The notes: generated by a model not told the origin, from the sequence alone. A stretch of DNA of 64,000 nt from Clostridium_AD sp036569345 (GCF_036569345.1 NZ_DATCQT010000055.1:92239-156238), one strand, 5' to 3'. Counted from the first letter of the stretch, positions 34,458 through 44,011 are shown. Numbers and translations are program-made.

Positions 34458-35948
34458 TTATAATTTAAGAATTTTTTCTATTTGTATTTGCATTTCATTT
34501 TTTTTACAGACAGTTTTGTGAAGCAAAGGTCTTGTTTCTAAATCCTTTATTCCCACTGGAATATCGACCTTTGTTATTAAACTAAGTTCCTTTATAAGTT
34601 CAAAATCATTTAATCCTATATATTTTTCATCTATTGACTTCATAACATCTGGTGTAAATTTATATGGGCTTGCAGTGGATACAATAACTGTCTTTGTAGC
34701 ATCTTTTGTAGATTCTAAATATTTTTGATAAACAGAATAAGAAACTGCAGTGTGCGTGTCAATTACATAACTAGTAGTTTTATAAACCTCTGTTATCGCC
34801 TTTGCTGTATCTTCCTCGCTTGCATAACCCCCAAAGAAGTCCTTTAACTCTTTTTTCATATCATTATCAATCTCATATTTACCATGGCTCTTAAGCTCAT
34901 CCATAAGTTTTTTTATCTTTAGTGAATCTTCCCCACTTATAGCATATAAAAGTCTCTCAAGATTACTTGAAATCAATATATCCATTGATGGAGACATGGT
35001 AATTACAAAATCCCTCACCCTGTCGTATGTGCCTGTATTTATAAAATCAAATAAAACTTTATTTTCATTAGAAGCACAAATTAACTTTTTAATAGGAAGT
35101 CCCATTTTTTTCGCATAATATCCAGCTAATATGTTTCCGAAATTTCCAGTAGGTACACAGAAATTTATCTCTTCACCTTTTTTGATTTCTCCACTATTAC
35201 AAAGCTGAGTATATGCATAAAAATAATAAACAACCTGTGGTATTAACCTTCCAATATTAATTGAATTAGCAGATGAAAACATTTTATTGTTTTTCGCAAG
35301 TTTTTTCAGAAGATTCTCATCTGTAAGCATCTGTTTAACTCCATTTTGTGCGTCATCAAAGTTCCCTTCAATACCTATTACAAAGGTGTTATCCCCAGAC
35401 TGAGTTAACATCTGCCTCTTTTGAATTTCGCTTACACCCTCCTGTGGAAAAAATACTATTATTTTTGTACCAGGTACATCTGAAAAACCTTCAAGTGCTG
35501 CCTTTCCTGTATCCCCAGATGTAGCAGTAAGAATAACCATTTCTTTATTAATGTTTAACTTTTTTACTGCTTTTTTTAATAAATAAGGTAATATTGATAA
35601 AGCCATATCCTTAAACGCTAAGGTTGGACCATGGTATAACTCTAAAAAATATGTTTGACCATGTTTTACAAGTGGTGCAATTTTTGTTGTATCAAATTTT
35701 TCATCATAGGCCTTATCTATACACTCTTTAATATCATTTTCCTCATAGTCAGTTAGAAATTCCTTCATTATAGTGAATGCTAATTCTTTATAATTCATTT
35801 TGTTTAATTCTTCAAGCCCTATAGTTAACATAGGAATCGACGTTGGCACAAAAAGCCCACCATCATCACTTAGTCCTCTTGCAATTGCTTCTGCTGAACT
35901 TATTTCATTTTCATTTCCACGGGTGCTCTTGTAATATATTTGTTTCAT
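34458..35948 (-). CDS. thrC: Threonine synthase
   Basis: A 496-residue PLP enzyme converting O-phosphohomoserine to threonine. It is of the longer bacterial/fungal type: RGLSDDGGLFVP near the start, the PLP lysine in HGPTLAFKDMALSI (about residue 110), and ATSGDTGKAALEGF plus PTGNFGNILAGYYAKKMGLP around the cofactor phosphate. AAGGAGGATA precedes the ATG. It lies 26 bases downstream of the mutase-like gene and 40 bases upstream of hom, one operon. Confidence 0.95.
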   Translation of the reverse strand: MKQIYYKSTRGNENEISSAEAIARGLSDDGGLFVPTSIPMLTIGLEELNKMNYKELAFTIMKEFLTDYEENDIKECIDKAYDEKFDTTKIAPLVKHGQTYFLELYHGPTLAFKDMALSILPYLLKKAVKKLNINKEMVILTATSGDTGKAALEGFSDVPGTKIIVFFPQEGVSEIQKRQMLTQSGDNTFVIGIEGNFDDAQNGVKQMLTDENLLKKLAKNNKMFSSANSINIGRLIPQVVYYFYAYTQLCNSGEIKKGEEINFCVPTGNFGNILAGYYAKKMGLPIKKLICASNENKVLFDFINTGTYDRVRDFVITMSPSMDILISSNLERLLYAISGEDSLKIKKLMDELKSHGKYEIDNDMKKELKDFFGGYASEEDTAKAITEVYKTTSYVIDTHTAVSYSVYQKYLESTKDATKTVIVSTASPYKFTPDVMKSIDEKYIGLNDFELIKELSLITKVDIPVGIKDLETRPLLHKTVCKKNEMQIQIEKILKL

Positions 35949-35974
35949 AATATTATCCTCCTTATCTGATCCTT

Positions 35975-37210
35975 TTATATACTCCCTTTTATAAAATAGA
36001 TGCCCTTTATAAAATAATCCATTAACTTATATCCTTCTGGGAAATACAAACCTGCATCTTTTGATGTGAATTCATTATAAACGTCATTTAGGTTGTTCTT
36101 TTCATCATTGCTTTGGTATATTAAAAATGGTACAGGTTCACTTGTATGAGTTCGAAGAGATAATGGTGTGGGATGATCTGGAAGTATTATCATCCTATAA
36201 TCTTCACCTATTCTCTGCATTTCATCTTTAATAACCTTAACTATTTGATTATCTATAAGCTCTATGGCTTTATATTTATTTTCTATTTCATATCTATGAC
36301 CACATTCATCTGGAGCTTCAACATGAATATAAACAAAATCTTTACCCTTTGCCATTTCATCAAGAGCCGCCTTTGCTTTCCCTTTAAAATTAGTATGAAT
36401 ATTTCCAGTGGCGCCTTCTACATCAATTACATCCATTCCTGCGCACATTCCTATTCCCTTTATTAAATCAACCGCAGAAATTACTGAGCCTTTTAAATTA
36501 TATTTTTCATAAAAGCTAGATAATAGAGGCTTCTTTCCTTCACCCCAAATCCATATTGAATTAGCTGGTTTAAGTCCCCTTGCCACTCTATTTTTATTTA
36601 TTTCATGTTTAGATAAAAATTCATAACTTTTCTTTGTCATTTCTTCAATTATTTCACTACCAGGTCCCTTTGGCATATAATCCTTTACCTTTTTACCTAG
36701 AATATCATGTGGTGGTGTAAGTTCCCACGCATAAGGTCCATTATCCCAAATCATGAGATGCCTGTAGCTAATACCTGGATAAAATTTTATAACCTCGGTG
36801 CTTAAATACTCACTTACTGCTTTAATTAATTCCCTTGCTTCCTCAGTTGTTATTTCATCAGAACTATGATCAATCATAATTTTTTCTTCATAAGGCTTAG
36901 CGTCCGACACTGTTACCAAATTACATCTAAAGGTTATGTCTGTATCTAACATTGGGACTCCCATACTTGCTGCTTCAAAAGGTGACCGTCCACTGTAATA
37001 CACAAATGGATCATAACCGAAAACAGCCATGTTTGCAGTATCACTCCCTGCTGGCATACCCTCTGGTACAGTTTTAACGGTACCTAACGTACCATGTTTC
37101 GCCATATAATCCATAGTTGGTGTATTAGCATATTGAAGCGGTGTTTTATTATCTAACTGCTCCACAGGATAATCTGCCATTCCATCACCTAGCACTACTA
37201 TATATTTCAT
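35975..37210 (-). CDS. Phosphoglycerate-mutase-like protein, putative homoserine kinase
   Basis: A 411-residue member of the alkaline-phosphatase superfamily, cofactor-independent phosphoglycerate mutase type (ApgM-like). Metal/active-site motifs: YIVVLGDGMADYP, MPAGSDTANMAVFGYDP (nucleophile Ser region), EAPDECGHRYE and LPDHPTPLSLRTHTSEPVPF. A subfamily (TIGR02535) is named proposed homoserine kinase because it sits with hom and thrC where thrB is absent. Here it is first in the operon ahead of thrC and hom, and no GHMP-type thrB is in the window. The homoserine kinase role is therefore likely but inferred; a glycolytic mutase is the alternative. Confidence 0.85.
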   Translation of the reverse strand: MKYIVVLGDGMADYPVEQLDNKTPLQYANTPTMDYMAKHGTLGTVKTVPEGMPAGSDTANMAVFGYDPFVYYSGRSPFEAASMGVPMLDTDITFRCNLVTVSDAKPYEEKIMIDHSSDEITTEEARELIKAVSEYLSTEVIKFYPGISYRHLMIWDNGPYAWELTPPHDILGKKVKDYMPKGPGSEIIEEMTKKSYEFLSKHEINKNRVARGLKPANSIWIWGEGKKPLLSSFYEKYNLKGSVISAVDLIKGIGMCAGMDVIDVEGATGNIHTNFKGKAKAALDEMAKGKDFVYIHVEAPDECGHRYEIENKYKAIELIDNQIVKVIKDEMQRIGEDYRMIILPDHPTPLSLRTHTSEPVPFLIYQSNDEKNNLNDVYNEFTSKDAGLYFPEGYKLMDYFIKGIYFIKGSI

Positions 37211-37283
37211 AATAACACTCCCTTTTGTAATCTTTTTCTTCCCAAACCCATTAATTTTGTTGGTTATTAAACTATTAATATGT

Positions 37284-37321
37284 ATATAAAAAAAACTGCT
37301 TTCAGGTAAGAAAGCAGTTTT
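37284..37321 (-). terminator. Riboswitch terminator
   Basis: AAAACTGCTTTC/GAAAGCAGTTTT stem with a 6-base loop followed by a T-run on the minus strand, 30 bases beyond the SAM-I aptamer. It is the expression platform. Confidence 0.88.
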
Positions 37322-37351
37322 CTATATTACAATCCGTAAAAAACTGATTTT

Positions 37352-37457
37352 CTTATTACTCAGAACTATGTTCTGCAGGAATTGACACCTTTATATTCGA
37401 ATATGAATATTGGTTGTCGGGTTTCATAGGGCCAGTCCCTCCGCCTCTCTAAATAAG
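37352..37457 (-). promoter_or_regulatory. SAM-I (S-box) riboswitch aptamer
   Basis: The minus strand reads CTTATTTAGAGAGGCGGAGG, then GACTGGCCCTATGAAACCC, GACAACC, GGTGTCAATTCCTGCAGAA and a closing GAGTAATAAG that pairs with the start. These are the conserved P1, GA-rich, kink-turn/pseudoknot and P3 elements of the S-box. It is followed by a terminator and then the mutase-like/thrC/hom operon. SAM binding should end transcription, so the operon is on when SAM is low. Confidence 0.95.
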
Positions 37458-37481
37458 AAATATATTAAATTATTGTTTTTT

Positions 37482-37510
37482 ATTGTAACTCACATAGAAT
37501 TAAATGTCAA
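37482..37510 (-). promoter_or_regulatory. Promoter of the SAM-I-controlled operon
   Basis: On the minus strand TTGACA, a 17-base spacer and TACAAT, ending about 25 bases before the aptamer. Confidence 0.75.
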
Positions 37511-37538
37511 CACAAAATGAAATATTATAATGTTTTAA

Positions 37539-37567
37539 TTGCAATTATTAGAATTATACTTTATTAT
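37539..37567 (+). promoter_or_regulatory. Promoter of the metH operon
   Basis: TTGCAA (37539-37544), 17-base spacer, TATTAT (37562-37567), about 25 bases before the ATG of the activation-domain gene. No riboswitch is seen on this strand. Confidence 0.55.
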
Positions 37568-37592
37568 ATTATAAAACTGATAGGAGGCTCTT

Positions 37593-38258
37593 ATGAAAAT
37601 TGATAAAAAAGAAGTGTTAAGATATTTAGGTTATAAAAATCAAAATATTGATAATAATATGATGGATTTAATTGATATCTGCTGCAGCGAGATTATTGAT
37701 ATTTGTAAGGAGTCTTTTGTATATGAAATTTTTGATATTGAAAGAAAAAATGATATGATATTCCTCACGGGTAGCACTTTAGTTTTAAAAGATACTGACA
37801 TAAAAAATCTACTGTTAAATTCAAAAAAATGTGTAGTTATGGCTGCCACGTTAGGTTCCGAAGTTGATAGCAAAATATCATACTACTCAAGATTTAATAT
37901 TACAAAGGGTCTAATTATGGATGCCTGTGCAACAACAGCAATAGAATACTTATGTGATGAAGTCCAAAATGAAATTATGGAAAACGCATTAAAAGATAAT
38001 TTATTTATTACAACAAGGTATAGTCCGGGATATGGAGATTTTTCAATTGATAATCAATCAGAGATATTAAATGTTTTGGAATCATATAAAAAAATAGGTT
38101 TATCTGTTACTGAAAATAATATTATGTTACCAAGAAAATCGGTAACTGCGTTTATAGGCCTAAGCGAATTTAGGAGTCCCCAAAAGGATAAAAGCTGTGG
38201 AAATTGTAAAAATATAAATTGTAATTTTAGAAAGGATGGGGGATATTGTGAGAAATAA
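37593..38258 (+). CDS. Stand-alone methionine synthase activation (SAM-binding) protein
   Basis: A 221-residue protein matching the reactivation domain of cobalamin-dependent methionine synthase. The diagnostic SAM-binding stretch TTRYSPGYGDFSI lies at about 146-158, with GLIMDACATTAIEYLCDEV before it. In large MetH this domain is the C-terminus; here it is separate, ending in a small Cys cluster (CGNCKNINC) of unknown role. It reductively remethylates oxidised cobalamin with SAM and an electron donor. AGGAGG precedes the ATG. It overlaps metH by 11 bases, so the two are co-translated. Confidence 0.9.
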   Translation: MKIDKKEVLRYLGYKNQNIDNNMMDLIDICCSEIIDICKESFVYEIFDIERKNDMIFLTGSTLVLKDTDIKNLLLNSKKCVVMAATLGSEVDSKISYYSRFNITKGLIMDACATTAIEYLCDEVQNEIMENALKDNLFITTRYSPGYGDFSIDNQSEILNVLESYKKIGLSVTENNIMLPRKSVTAFIGLSEFRSPQKDKSCGNCKNINCNFRKDGGYCEK

Positions 38259-40617
38259 AATAAATTTAAAAAACTTTTTATTATTTGATGGAGCTATGGG
38301 AACAATGCTTCAAAAATACGGAATTCAGAGGGGTGAACTCCCTGAAAGTTATAATATATTACATCCTGAAATAATTGAAAAAATACATAAAGAATATCTA
38401 AACGCAGGAAGCGATGTTATAACAACAAATACATTTGGTGCAAATAGATACAAACTTAAAAACACAAAGTATACAGTTGAACAAATTGTTACAAATGCTG
38501 TGAACATTGCAAGAAAAGCAGCTGGAGATAAATTTGTTGCCCTTGATATTGGACCTATTGGACAGCTAATGGAGCCACTTGGAATATTATCATTTGATAA
38601 TGCATATGAGACTTTTTCAGAGCAGATAAATATTGGCGTACGAGAAGGAGCCGATATAATACTTATTGAGACCATGTCCGATATTTATGAAGCAAAGGCA
38701 GCTATCCTTGCAGCAAAGGAAAATAGTTCACTTCCAGTAATATGCACAATGTCATATCAAGGTGATGGGAGAACATTAACAGGAACAGACGCTATAACTA
38801 TGGTTAATGTACTTCAAGGCCTTGGAGTGGATGCTATTGGGGTAAATTGTTCCCTAGGCCCAAATGAAATGCTTCCTATAATTACAGAGATACTTAAATA
38901 CTCTAGTATTCCAGTTATAGTTCAGCCAAATGCAGGCCTTCCAAGGCTAGAGTACGGGGAAGCAGTATTTGATGTTCATGCACATGAATTTGCAGAGTAT
39001 GCGAAAATCATGGCAGAAATGGGTGTAACTATACTTGGAGGTTGCTGTGGAACCACAAGTGATCATATAGGAGCTATAAAAAATATATTAGACAGTTTAA
39101 AACCTGTAAAACGTGATATTAAAAGATTTACAGCGGTAAGTTCCCCTTCATTAACAGTATCCCTTGGGGAAGAAATAAAAATAATTGGTGAGAGAATAAA
39201 CCCTACCGGCAAGAAAAAGCTCAAAGAGGCTTTAAAAAATAATAATATGGACTATATACTTTATGAAGCTATTAATCAAAGAGATGCAGGAGCGGATATA
39301 CTTGATGTAAATGTAGGCCTTCCTGAAATTGATGAGGAAAAAGTTATGATAAAAGTTATAAAAGAACTTCAAAGTGTTGTAAATCTTCCTCTTCAAATTG
39401 ACAGTGTACGTGCAGACGTAATTGAGGCCGCATCTCGAATATATAATGGGAAACCACTTATAAATTCTGTTAATGGTAAAGATGAAATAATGGACTCAAT
39501 ATTTCCTATAGTTAAAAAGTACGGTGCATGTGTAATAGGACTCACCATAGATGAGGATGGCATTCCTCCAACGGCTTTAGGTAGACTTAAGGTAGCCGAG
39601 AAAATTGTACGTCGGGCCGCGGAGTATGGAATAGATAAATCAGATATTATAATTGACTGCCTTGTTTTAACTGCATCTGCTCAGCAATCTGAGGTAAAGG
39701 AAACTATTAAGGCTGTAGAGCTTGTAAAGACCACACTAGGCGTTAAAACTACCCTTGGTGTAAGCAATGTGTCCTTTGGCTTGCCACAAAGAGAGCTACT
39801 TAATAGAACTTTCCTTGCTGCTGCCTTAACAGCTGGACTTGATGCCCCAATACTCAATCCTCTATCCGAGGCTATGATGTCTACTGTTAATGCATTTAAT
39901 GTTTTGTGGAATAAAGATATAAATTCGGAAAAATATATATCTGCTTATTCGTCCTTTGATGGAAAAGCGGTTACTATAGATGAATCTAAAACTAAGGATT
40001 TAAATAGAATTATTATTGATGGTATGAAGGAAGAATCCACAAAAGTAACAATGGAACTTTTAAAAACAATGCCAGCAATGGACGTTGTGAATACTTATTT
40101 AATTCCATCACTTGATATTGTAGGACGTAAATATGAAAGTGGAGAGATATTTTTACCTCAATTATTGCAATCTGCAGAAACAGTAAAAAAGTCTTTTGAG
40201 GTAATCAAAGAAAAAATGATGAAAAGCACAGATAAAAAAATAAGCAAAGGTACAATTGTGCTTGCAACTGTCAGAGGTGACATACATGATATCGGTAAAA
40301 ATATAGTTAAAATACTGCTCGAAAATTATGGATTCGATGTTATAGACCTTGGTAAAGATGTACACGAAGATGTTGTAGTTAATGCAGTACGTGATGGTAA
40401 TATTAAATTAGTTGGATTGAGTGCACTTATGACTACAACTGTAAGGAGCATGGGAGAAACAATAAAAGCACTTCGTGATAACAATTTGGATTGCACCGTT
40501 GTTGTCGGAGGTGCAGTTTTAAATGAGGAATATGCAAAAATGATAGGAGCCGACTTTTATGCAAAAGATGCAACTCAAACTGTAAAAATTGCCAGAAAAT
40601 TATTTGACTGCGAATAA
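38248..40617 (+). CDS. metH: Cobalamin-dependent methionine synthase lacking the activation domain
   Basis: A 789-residue enzyme. Homocysteine-binding barrel (1-290) with zinc ligands in GVNCSLGP and GGCCGTT; pterin-binding barrel (about 310-565) with GERINPTGKKKL and DVNVGLPEIDE; cap and B12-binding domains (about 580-789) with the axial-ligand motif DIHDIGKNI. It transfers methyl from methyltetrahydrofolate to homocysteine. The fourth, activation domain is missing and is supplied by the overlapping upstream gene. GTG 38248 is preferred (GGGGGA a few bases upstream); ATG 38236 sits directly on AAAGG. Confidence 0.93.
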   Translation: MRNKINLKNFLLFDGAMGTMLQKYGIQRGELPESYNILHPEIIEKIHKEYLNAGSDVITTNTFGANRYKLKNTKYTVEQIVTNAVNIARKAAGDKFVALDIGPIGQLMEPLGILSFDNAYETFSEQINIGVREGADIILIETMSDIYEAKAAILAAKENSSLPVICTMSYQGDGRTLTGTDAITMVNVLQGLGVDAIGVNCSLGPNEMLPIITEILKYSSIPVIVQPNAGLPRLEYGEAVFDVHAHEFAEYAKIMAEMGVTILGGCCGTTSDHIGAIKNILDSLKPVKRDIKRFTAVSSPSLTVSLGEEIKIIGERINPTGKKKLKEALKNNNMDYILYEAINQRDAGADILDVNVGLPEIDEEKVMIKVIKELQSVVNLPLQIDSVRADVIEAASRIYNGKPLINSVNGKDEIMDSIFPIVKKYGACVIGLTIDEDGIPPTALGRLKVAEKIVRRAAEYGIDKSDIIIDCLVLTASAQQSEVKETIKAVELVKTTLGVKTTLGVSNVSFGLPQRELLNRTFLAAALTAGLDAPILNPLSEAMMSTVNAFNVLWNKDINSEKYISAYSSFDGKAVTIDESKTKDLNRIIIDGMKEESTKVTMELLKTMPAMDVVNTYLIPSLDIVGRKYESGEIFLPQLLQSAETVKKSFEVIKEKMMKSTDKKISKGTIVLATVRGDIHDIGKNIVKILLENYGFDVIDLGKDVHEDVVVNAVRDGNIKLVGLSALMTTTVRSMGETIKALRDNNLDCTVVVGGAVLNEEYAKMIGADFYAKDATQTVKIARKLFDCE

Positions 40618-40645
40618 AATATTTATTTTATAATGATTTGTTTAT

Positions 40646-40673
40646 AAAAAAAAGACCATAAAGGTCTTTTTTT
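40646..40673. terminator. Bidirectional terminator between metH and livF
   Basis: AAGACC/GGTCTT stem with AAAAAA and TTTTTTT flanks, between convergent genes. Confidence 0.88.
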
Positions 40674-41376
40674 AATCTCCTAAATATGCACTTCTTACAG
40701 AATCATTAGTTAATAATTCTTTCGCATTGCCTTCTAAAACTATTTTCCCCGTTTCTAAAACATAAGCTTTATTTGCAATTGAAAGTGCCATATGTGCGTT
40801 TTGTTCTACAAGTAAAATCGTAGTTCCCGTCTTGTTAATCTCTTGTATTATAGAAAATATATTTCTTACTACGAGTGGTGCAAGTCCCATAGATGGTTCA
40901 TCTAGTAATAATATTCTAGGTCTTACCATAAGAGCTCTACCCATAGCTAGCATTTGCTGTTCTCCACCACTTAATGTTCCAGCCATTTGCTTTATTCTTT
41001 CTTTAAGTCTTGGAAATTTGTCAAAAACCATATCATAATCCTCTTGTATTTTACTCTTATCTTTTCTAATATAAGCTCCTAGTTCAAGATTTTCCTTAAC
41101 TGTCATGTTTGCAAAAATTCTTCTTCCTTCTGGAACATGCGCTATGCCTAGCTTTGCAAGTTTATAAGAGGGTGTTTTATGAATTGGCTTATCCTCAAAC
41201 ATTACACTTCCTGACTTAATAGGAATGAGACCTGAAATAGCTCGTAGTATTGAAGTTTTTCCAGCACCATTGGCACCTATAAGTGTAACTATCTCTCCTA
41301 CCTTTACATTTATACTAATATCATGCAAAGCATGTATTGCACCATAATTTACATTTAACCCTTCTATTTTAAGCAT
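40672..41376 (-). CDS. livF: Branched-chain amino-acid ABC transporter ATPase LivF
   Basis: A 234-residue ATPase. Walker A GANGAGKTS, signature LSGGEQQMLA, Walker B ILLLDEPSMGLAP and the switch histidine are intact. MLKIEGLNVNYGAIHAL and HVPEGRRIFANMTV are LivF hallmarks. It overlaps livG by 8 bases and is last in the livKHMGF operon. Confidence 0.95.
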   Translation of the reverse strand: MLKIEGLNVNYGAIHALHDISINVKVGEIVTLIGANGAGKTSILRAISGLIPIKSGSVMFEDKPIHKTPSYKLAKLGIAHVPEGRRIFANMTVKENLELGAYIRKDKSKIQEDYDMVFDKFPRLKERIKQMAGTLSGGEQQMLAMGRALMVRPRILLLDEPSMGLAPLVVRNIFSIIQEINKTGTTILLVEQNAHMALSIANKAYVLETGKIVLEGNAKELLTNDSVRSAYLGD

Positions 41377-42145
41377 CAGTTACCTCCTCACCAAGGTATG
41401 CCTCTATTACCTTAGGGTTATTCTTTATTTCATCCGGTGTTCCTTCTGCAATTACTTTACCGTAATCAACAACTATTATTCTCTCACAAACTCCCATAAC
41501 GAGTTTCATATCATGTTCAATTAATAAAATAGCTATCTTAAATTCATCTCTTACCCAATTTATAAGTCCCATTAATTCATGTGTTTCCTGTGGATTCATA
41601 CCAGCTGCTGGTTCATCTAGCAGTAATAATTTAGGTTCTGCTGCTAGTGCCCTTGCTATTTCAAGTCTTCGCTGCTCTCCATAGGGAAGATTACACGCAA
41701 GCTCAGCCTTTTTACCCTCAAGATTGAACACTTTTAGAATTTTAAGCGCTTTCTCTTCAATTTCAGCTTCCTCTTTATTAAACTTTGGAAGTCTAAGTAT
41801 TGAATGAAACAAATTATATTTAACTTTATAATCAAAGGATATTTTCACATTATCCAAAACTGTTAACTCTTTAAATAACCTTATATTCTGAAAAGTTCTG
41901 GCAATCCTTTTTTTAGTAATTTCATATGGTTTTATTCCTTGTATAAATTCCCCATTAAATTCTATAGTTCCAGACGTTGGAGAATAAACTCCTGTTAGCA
42001 TGTTAAAAATTGTAGTTTTTCCTGCTCCATTTGGTCCAATTAGCCCTACAAGATCATGTTCTTCAAGGTTAAGTGAAAAATCAGAAACAGCCGTAAGCCC
42101 ACCAAACTTTATTGTAAGATCCTTTGCCTTTAGTAGTGACATCAT
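41369..42145 (-). CDS. livG: Branched-chain amino-acid ABC transporter ATPase LivG
   Basis: A 258-residue ATPase with Walker A GPNGAGKTT, RTFQNIRLFKELTV (the LivG-specific stretch), LPYGEQRRLEIARAL in place of the classical signature, and LLLLDEPAAGMNPQET. It pairs with LivF to energise import. The start overlaps the livM stop (ATGA). Confidence 0.95.
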   Translation of the reverse strand: MMSLLKAKDLTIKFGGLTAVSDFSLNLEEHDLVGLIGPNGAGKTTIFNMLTGVYSPTSGTIEFNGEFIQGIKPYEITKKRIARTFQNIRLFKELTVLDNVKISFDYKVKYNLFHSILRLPKFNKEEAEIEEKALKILKVFNLEGKKAELACNLPYGEQRRLEIARALAAEPKLLLLDEPAAGMNPQETHELMGLINWVRDEFKIAILLIEHDMKLVMGVCERIIVVDYGKVIAEGTPDEIKNNPKVIEAYLGEEVTDA

Positions 42146-43095
42146 TTATCACTCCCTTTTGAAAATTTATCGAACACCTTCATAGATAATTCCTTTGTTC
42201 CTAGCAAACCTTGTGGTCTAAATCTCATAATAATTATAAGCGCTAATGGATAAATAATCATTCTATAATCATTTAAGAATCTTAAACCTTCTGGAAGAAT
42301 TGTGAGTATACCTGTTGATAATATACTACCAGTTAAACTACCCATTCCTCCCATAACTACATAAGTAACAAAATCTACTGATTTCAAGAAATTAAATTGT
42401 TCTGGTTTGATATACATTAGATAATGAGCAAATAGTCCACCTGCGATTCCGGCAAAAAAGGAGCCAGTGACAAAAGCCATAATCTTATACTTTGTAGTAT
42501 TAATGCCCATAGCTTCTGCTGCTATTTCATCTTCCCTAACAGACATCATAGCCCTTCCTTGAGATGACCGTGCTATGTTATAGATTATTAAAATGGTAAA
42601 TACCATTATAAAAAATACCCAAGCAAAATTAGTTTTAGGAGGTATACCTGCTAGTCCACGTCCTCCTCCAAGTTGGTCAATATTTGTAATTACAACTCTT
42701 ATTATTTCTCCAAATCCTAATGTTGTTATAGCAAGATAATCCCCTTTTAACCTTAAAGTAGGCATCCCAATTAGAAATCCAATTACTGCAGCAACTATTC
42801 CACCAAAAAGTAACGCTATAGGAAAAGGTAGATTCATTGCCATTGTAGCCATTGCAGCAGAGTAAGCCCCTATAGACATAAAGCCCGCATGTCCGAGCGT
42901 TAGTTGCCCTGTAACTCCAATAATGAGATTCAAACTTACTGCTAGAATTACATTAATACAAATTAATACTACTATTCTTGAATAATATATATTTAAAACT
43001 CCAGAGTCCATTAAAATAGTTAAAATAGCAAATAATAAAACTGAAGCACCAAGTAATATTAGAGTATTTCTAAATTCTTTTTTCATGCTTTTCAC
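42142..43095 (-). CDS. livM: Branched-chain amino-acid ABC permease LivM
   Basis: A 317-residue permease with eight or so hydrophobic segments. Family motifs: LIIGVTGQLTLGHAGFMSIGAYSAA, GDYLAITTLGFGEIIRV and the cytoplasmic coupling loop GRAMMSVREDEIAAEAMGINTTKYK. It forms the membrane channel with LivH, whose stop codon directly abuts its start. Confidence 0.94.
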   Translation of the reverse strand: MKSMKKEFRNTLILLGASVLLFAILTILMDSGVLNIYYSRIVVLICINVILAVSLNLIIGVTGQLTLGHAGFMSIGAYSAAMATMAMNLPFPIALLFGGIVAAVIGFLIGMPTLRLKGDYLAITTLGFGEIIRVVITNIDQLGGGRGLAGIPPKTNFAWVFFIMVFTILIIYNIARSSQGRAMMSVREDEIAAEAMGINTTKYKIMAFVTGSFFAGIAGGLFAHYLMYIKPEQFNFLKSVDFVTYVVMGGMGSLTGSILSTGILTILPEGLRFLNDYRMIIYPLALIIIMRFRPQGLLGTKELSMKVFDKFSKGSDK

Positions 43096-43974
43096 CTACA
43101 CTTTCTCTCTGGTTTTCTTACCAAGCAAGCCAGAAGGTTTTACAATTAAAATAATAATAAGAATTGAAAATGCAATAGCATCCGAGTAACTAGAGGATAT
43201 ATAAACCTTACTAAAGGTCTCAACTAGTCCCATTATTAGTCCTCCCAATAAGGCACCTGGAATTATGCCAATTCCACCGAGCACTGCTGCAACGAAAGCT
43301 TTGAGACCTGGCATTATACCCATATAAGGGTCTATACTAGAATATAAAATTCCAAATAACACTCCTCCTGCTCCTGCAAGTGCTGAACCAATTGCAAATG
43401 TTATAGATATAATTGAGTTTACATTGATACCCATAAGTGCTGCTGCATCCTTATCAAAAGAAGCTGCTCTCATAGCTTTACCTGTTTTTGTTTTGAAAAC
43501 TATAAATTGTAGTATTATTACAAGTAAAATGGATATTAATATAATAATAATTTGTCGATTATCAATACTTAATCCAGCAAAATGAATTATCTTTTGTGGT
43601 AAAAGAGTTTCTGGATATGTTTGCGGATCAGTAGTCATTTTTAACCTAACTAAATTTTCAAGAAGTACTGACATCGCAATAGCTGTAATTAATATAGATA
43701 GCTTTGGCGAGTTTCTTAAAGGTTTATATGCTATCTTTTCAACAATTACACCACATAGCGCAGCTCCTCCCATTGCTATTAATAGGGATGGGATAAATCC
43801 TAAATGTAAATTAGTTGAAGCGAAAAATCCAAAATATGCTCCAACCATGAAAACATCTCCATGAGCAAAATTTATAAGCCCTATAATTCCATAAACCATT
43901 GTATAACCTATTGCAATTATTGCATATACAAAACCAAGTGATAGACCATTAATTGCCTGTTGTAAAAAATCCAT
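43096..43974 (-). CDS. livH: Branched-chain amino-acid ABC permease LivH
   Basis: A 292-residue permease with about eight segments: LSLGFVYAIIAIGYTMVYGI, LINFAHGDVFMVGAYFGFF and the coupling loop GKAMRAASFDKDAAALMGINVNSII. GGGGGAAGG precedes the ATG. A hairpin separates it from livK upstream, probably tuning subunit ratios. Confidence 0.94.
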   Translation of the reverse strand: MDFLQQAINGLSLGFVYAIIAIGYTMVYGIIGLINFAHGDVFMVGAYFGFFASTNLHLGFIPSLLIAMGGAALCGVIVEKIAYKPLRNSPKLSILITAIAMSVLLENLVRLKMTTDPQTYPETLLPQKIIHFAGLSIDNRQIIIILISILLVIILQFIVFKTKTGKAMRAASFDKDAAALMGINVNSIISITFAIGSALAGAGGVLFGILYSSIDPYMGIMPGLKAFVAAVLGGIGIIPGALLGGLIMGLVETFSKVYISSSYSDAIAFSILIIILIVKPSGLLGKKTREKV

Positions 43975-44011
43975 TTACCTTCCCCCATTTCTCACCTTTT
44001 TAATTATATAT

